From contig NZ_ANBM01000007.1 in NCBI RefSeq assembly GCF_002100115.1, positions 1 through 64,000 of the forward strand: a stretch of DNA of 64,000 bases. Reading direction: 5' to 3'. Position numbers and translations under genes: made by a program. Positions 62,643-64,000 of this stretch are shown one piece after another. Under the pieces are notes generated by a model, which saw only the letters and a program-made list of their open reading frames with translations, did no database searches and was not told the DNA's origin. Within the stretch, counting starts at the first letter, position 1. The number at the start of each line of letters is the position of its first letter. The stretch comes from Anaerovibrio sp. JC8. Lineage in GTDB: Bacteria > Bacillota > Negativicutes > Selenomonadales > Selenomonadaceae.

Positions 62643-63482
62643 TTAAATATCTGCTACCCCGGTGAAAACTTCCTCCGCCGGTCCAGTCATGTACAAATGG
62701 TTGTTGTCAGCCCACTCCACCTGGAGCTTGCCACCATCCAACTGAATCTCAGCCCTGCGGTCAGCCAGACCATTCAATACGGCTGCCGTAAGGGTAGCGC
62801 AGGAACCGGTGCCACAGGCCAGTGTAACTGCTGCACCACGCTCCCAAACCCGCATACGCAGATGGGATTTGTCCTTGACCTCAACGAACTCCGTATTGGT
62901 CTTTCTTGGGAACTTCTCATGGGCCTCAAAGAGAGGGCCATATTCATAAATTGGAAAGCTCTCCGCATCCTCAACAAATACCACACAATGAGGATTGCCC
63001 ATGGAAACACAGGTCATCTGGAATTCCTTGTCCTTGACGGTGATAGCTTCCTTTATAACACGGTTCATGCCATAGCCGGAAACAGGAATCTTGTCCCCCT
63101 CCAGAATTGGCTCTCCCATGTCCACCCGAACCTGGCTCACCTGACCATTTTCCAATATCATTTTGGGAACCAAAATGCCGGCGCCGGTTTCAACGGTGAA
63201 TTCTTCCTTGTCCACAATGCCCTTTTCATAGACATAGCGGGCAAAGCAGCGGATACCATTGCCGCACATTTCTGCCTCACTGCCATCGGCATTGATAATC
63301 CGCATGCAGATATCCGCCTTGTCAGAAGGCAGCACCAGTAAAATGCCATCGGCCCCGATACCATAATGACGGTCACAAAGGGCCTTGGCAGCACCAATAT
63401 AGTCCTGCTTTGGCTCCTTTAAACAGTCAATTAATACAAAATCATTACCTGTGCCTTGAAGCTTGGTAAAATTAAATTTCAT
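62643..63482 (-). CDS. dapF: Diaminopimelate epimerase
   Basis: 279 residues, typical of the family. It interconverts LL- and meso-diaminopimelate for lysine and peptidoglycan. The two active-site Cys are in SEAEMCGNGIRCFARY (about 73) and ACGTGSCATLTAAV (about 222); KLQGTGNDFVLID at 7-19 and the GADG motif also fit. It heads the operon that continues through yicC, with TAAGGAGG as its site. Confidence 0.97.
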   Translation of the reverse strand: MKFNFTKLQGTGNDFVLIDCLKEPKQDYIGAAKALCDRHYGIGADGILLVLPSDKADICMRIINADGSEAEMCGNGIRCFARYVYEKGIVDKEEFTVETGAGILVPKMILENGQVSQVRVDMGEPILEGDKIPVSGYGMNRVIKEAITVKDKEFQMTCVSMGNPHCVVFVEDAESFPIYEYGPLFEAHEKFPRKTNTEFVEVKDKSHLRMRVWERGAAVTLACGTGSCATLTAAVLNGLADRRAEIQLDGGKLQVEWADNNHLYMTGPAEEVFTGVADI

Positions 63483-63546
63483 CCTGAATTTTCCTCCTTA
63501 ACTTACATAGGAGATAACAATGTAAATTGTTTTTTTACATCATTTT

Positions 63547-63575
63547 ATTTTAACGATAAATCACTGATTTTGCAA
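63547..63575 (-). promoter_or_regulatory. Promoter of the dapF-yicC-remA-gmk-rpoZ-coaBC operon
   Basis: TTGCAA (63570-63575) and TAAAAT (63547-63552) with a 17-nt spacer on the minus strand; it overlaps the end of the upstream gene. The start near 63540 gives a leader of about 60 nt. Confidence 0.6.
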
Positions 63576-63995
63576 GTGCAAAAGCTGTTCATAAATCTGC
63601 TCCAAACGGGCAGAGTCCAAACCGCCATCAAGGGCTGCAAGGTTGGTAGCCAAACGCTCATGAAGACGGGTATCAAACCGCTTACATACCTTGTTGTACA
63701 ACTCCTCCAGGGCGGCAGATTCCTCCTTGATCAGCTTGGCATGCTCATTGGCCAGATATTCATCTGCCAATCTGGATACAATGCCTTCCATTTCCTCTGC
63801 CATAACCTTTGAGGCACCCTCCTCAAAGAAATCCTTTGGATTCTTATAAATGGACAATACCTCCCGGAACATTTCACGGTCCAGTCCCACAAAGGCCGGC
63901 TCGAAGGTCAGCTTGTTTTCATAGCTGTATTCCTTTATGGACAGGGTAAATTCATTGCTGATCTGATTGAGCAGCTCATTGACATGTATCTGCAT
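63561..63995 (-). CDS. Unknown helical protein, possibly incomplete at window edge
   Basis: 144 residues if it starts at 63995; the frame stays open to the window edge, so the true start may be outside. It is highly charged and mostly helical (for example MAEEMEGIVSRLADEYLANE and KEESAALEELYNKVCKRF), with no membrane segment or signal and no catalytic motif that I recognise. Located upstream of dapF on the same strand. Confidence 0.65.
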   Translation of the reverse strand: MQIHVNELLNQISNEFTLSIKEYSYENKLTFEPAFVGLDREMFREVLSIYKNPKDFFEEGASKVMAEEMEGIVSRLADEYLANEHAKLIKEESAALEELYNKVCKRFDTRLHERLATNLAALDGGLDSARLEQIYEQLLHLQNQ

Positions 63996-64000
63996 TTTCA

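Noticed and set aside
1-64000. Search for tRNA or rRNA genes, integrases and transposases
   Set aside because: None was recognised by eye on either strand; a tRNAscan-SE and ISfinder search would be decisive.

Overview
The window looks like a chromosomal segment from a diderm (outer-membrane-bearing) Firmicute of the class Negativicutes, most likely Selenomonadaceae (Anaerovibrio/Selenomonas-like). Gene content shows both sides of this: Firmicutes-type features (an Ile-type T-box leader; the gene order yicC-remA-gmk-rpoZ-coaBC; partner-switching STAS/SpoIIE-type regulators) occur beside outer-membrane machinery (TpsA/TpsB two-partner secretion, a classical autotransporter, a TolC-like channel). 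The assignment rests on gene content only; no 16S gene is present. Almost all genes are on the minus strand; only three (334-702, 21046-22674, 42683-43525) are on the plus strand.

Layout: 1-5000 holds a small putative nuclease/toxin-like gene, a promoter-to-terminator non-coding RNA of unknown family, and a three-gene operon of a triple-AAA+ ATPase with two membrane proteins. 5126-11592 is a branched-chain amino acid unit: Ile T-box, ilvN, ilvC, an internal terminator, then leuC, leuD, leuB and, unusually last, ilvB. 11784-19483 carries a large TpsA adhesin with its TpsB transporter, flanked on both sides by two copies of a palindromic intergenic repeat. 19505-22674 has a CYTH triphosphatase, murB and a divergent SGNH hydrolase. 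22756-26394 is an autotransporter with a metalloprotease-like passenger.

26469-42453 is a compact accessory cluster: a radical SAM/SPASM enzyme, a 69-residue putative precursor peptide, two HAMP/PP2C sensor proteins (one fused to an RsbW-like kinase domain, one degenerate), an ECF sigma factor, a STAS antagonist, a TolC-like channel, two NHLM-type ABC exporters (one with a C39 peptidase) and two HlyD-like adaptors. It reads as a RiPP-like production and tripartite export system under partner-switching control, with a possible transcription attenuator in its leader. A divergent HExxH protein lies next to it.

43592-49133 carries a GGDEF protein with two solute-binding domains, serine acetyltransferase, a gamma-carbonic-anhydrase-like protein and a phosphohexomutase. 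49221-59292 is a second accessory operon: STAS, a two-module NRPS (A-T-C-A-T-C, no thioesterase), a MATE exporter and a PP2C sensor. It sits directly after coaBC, where housekeeping genes such as priA often follow, and coaBC itself appears to have lost its stop codon and reads through its own terminator. 59309-63995 is housekeeping: coaBC, rpoZ, gmk, remA, yicC, dapF and an unknown gene. Two separate specialised-metabolite/export operons, each with its own STAS and PP2C sensor, are the most striking feature.
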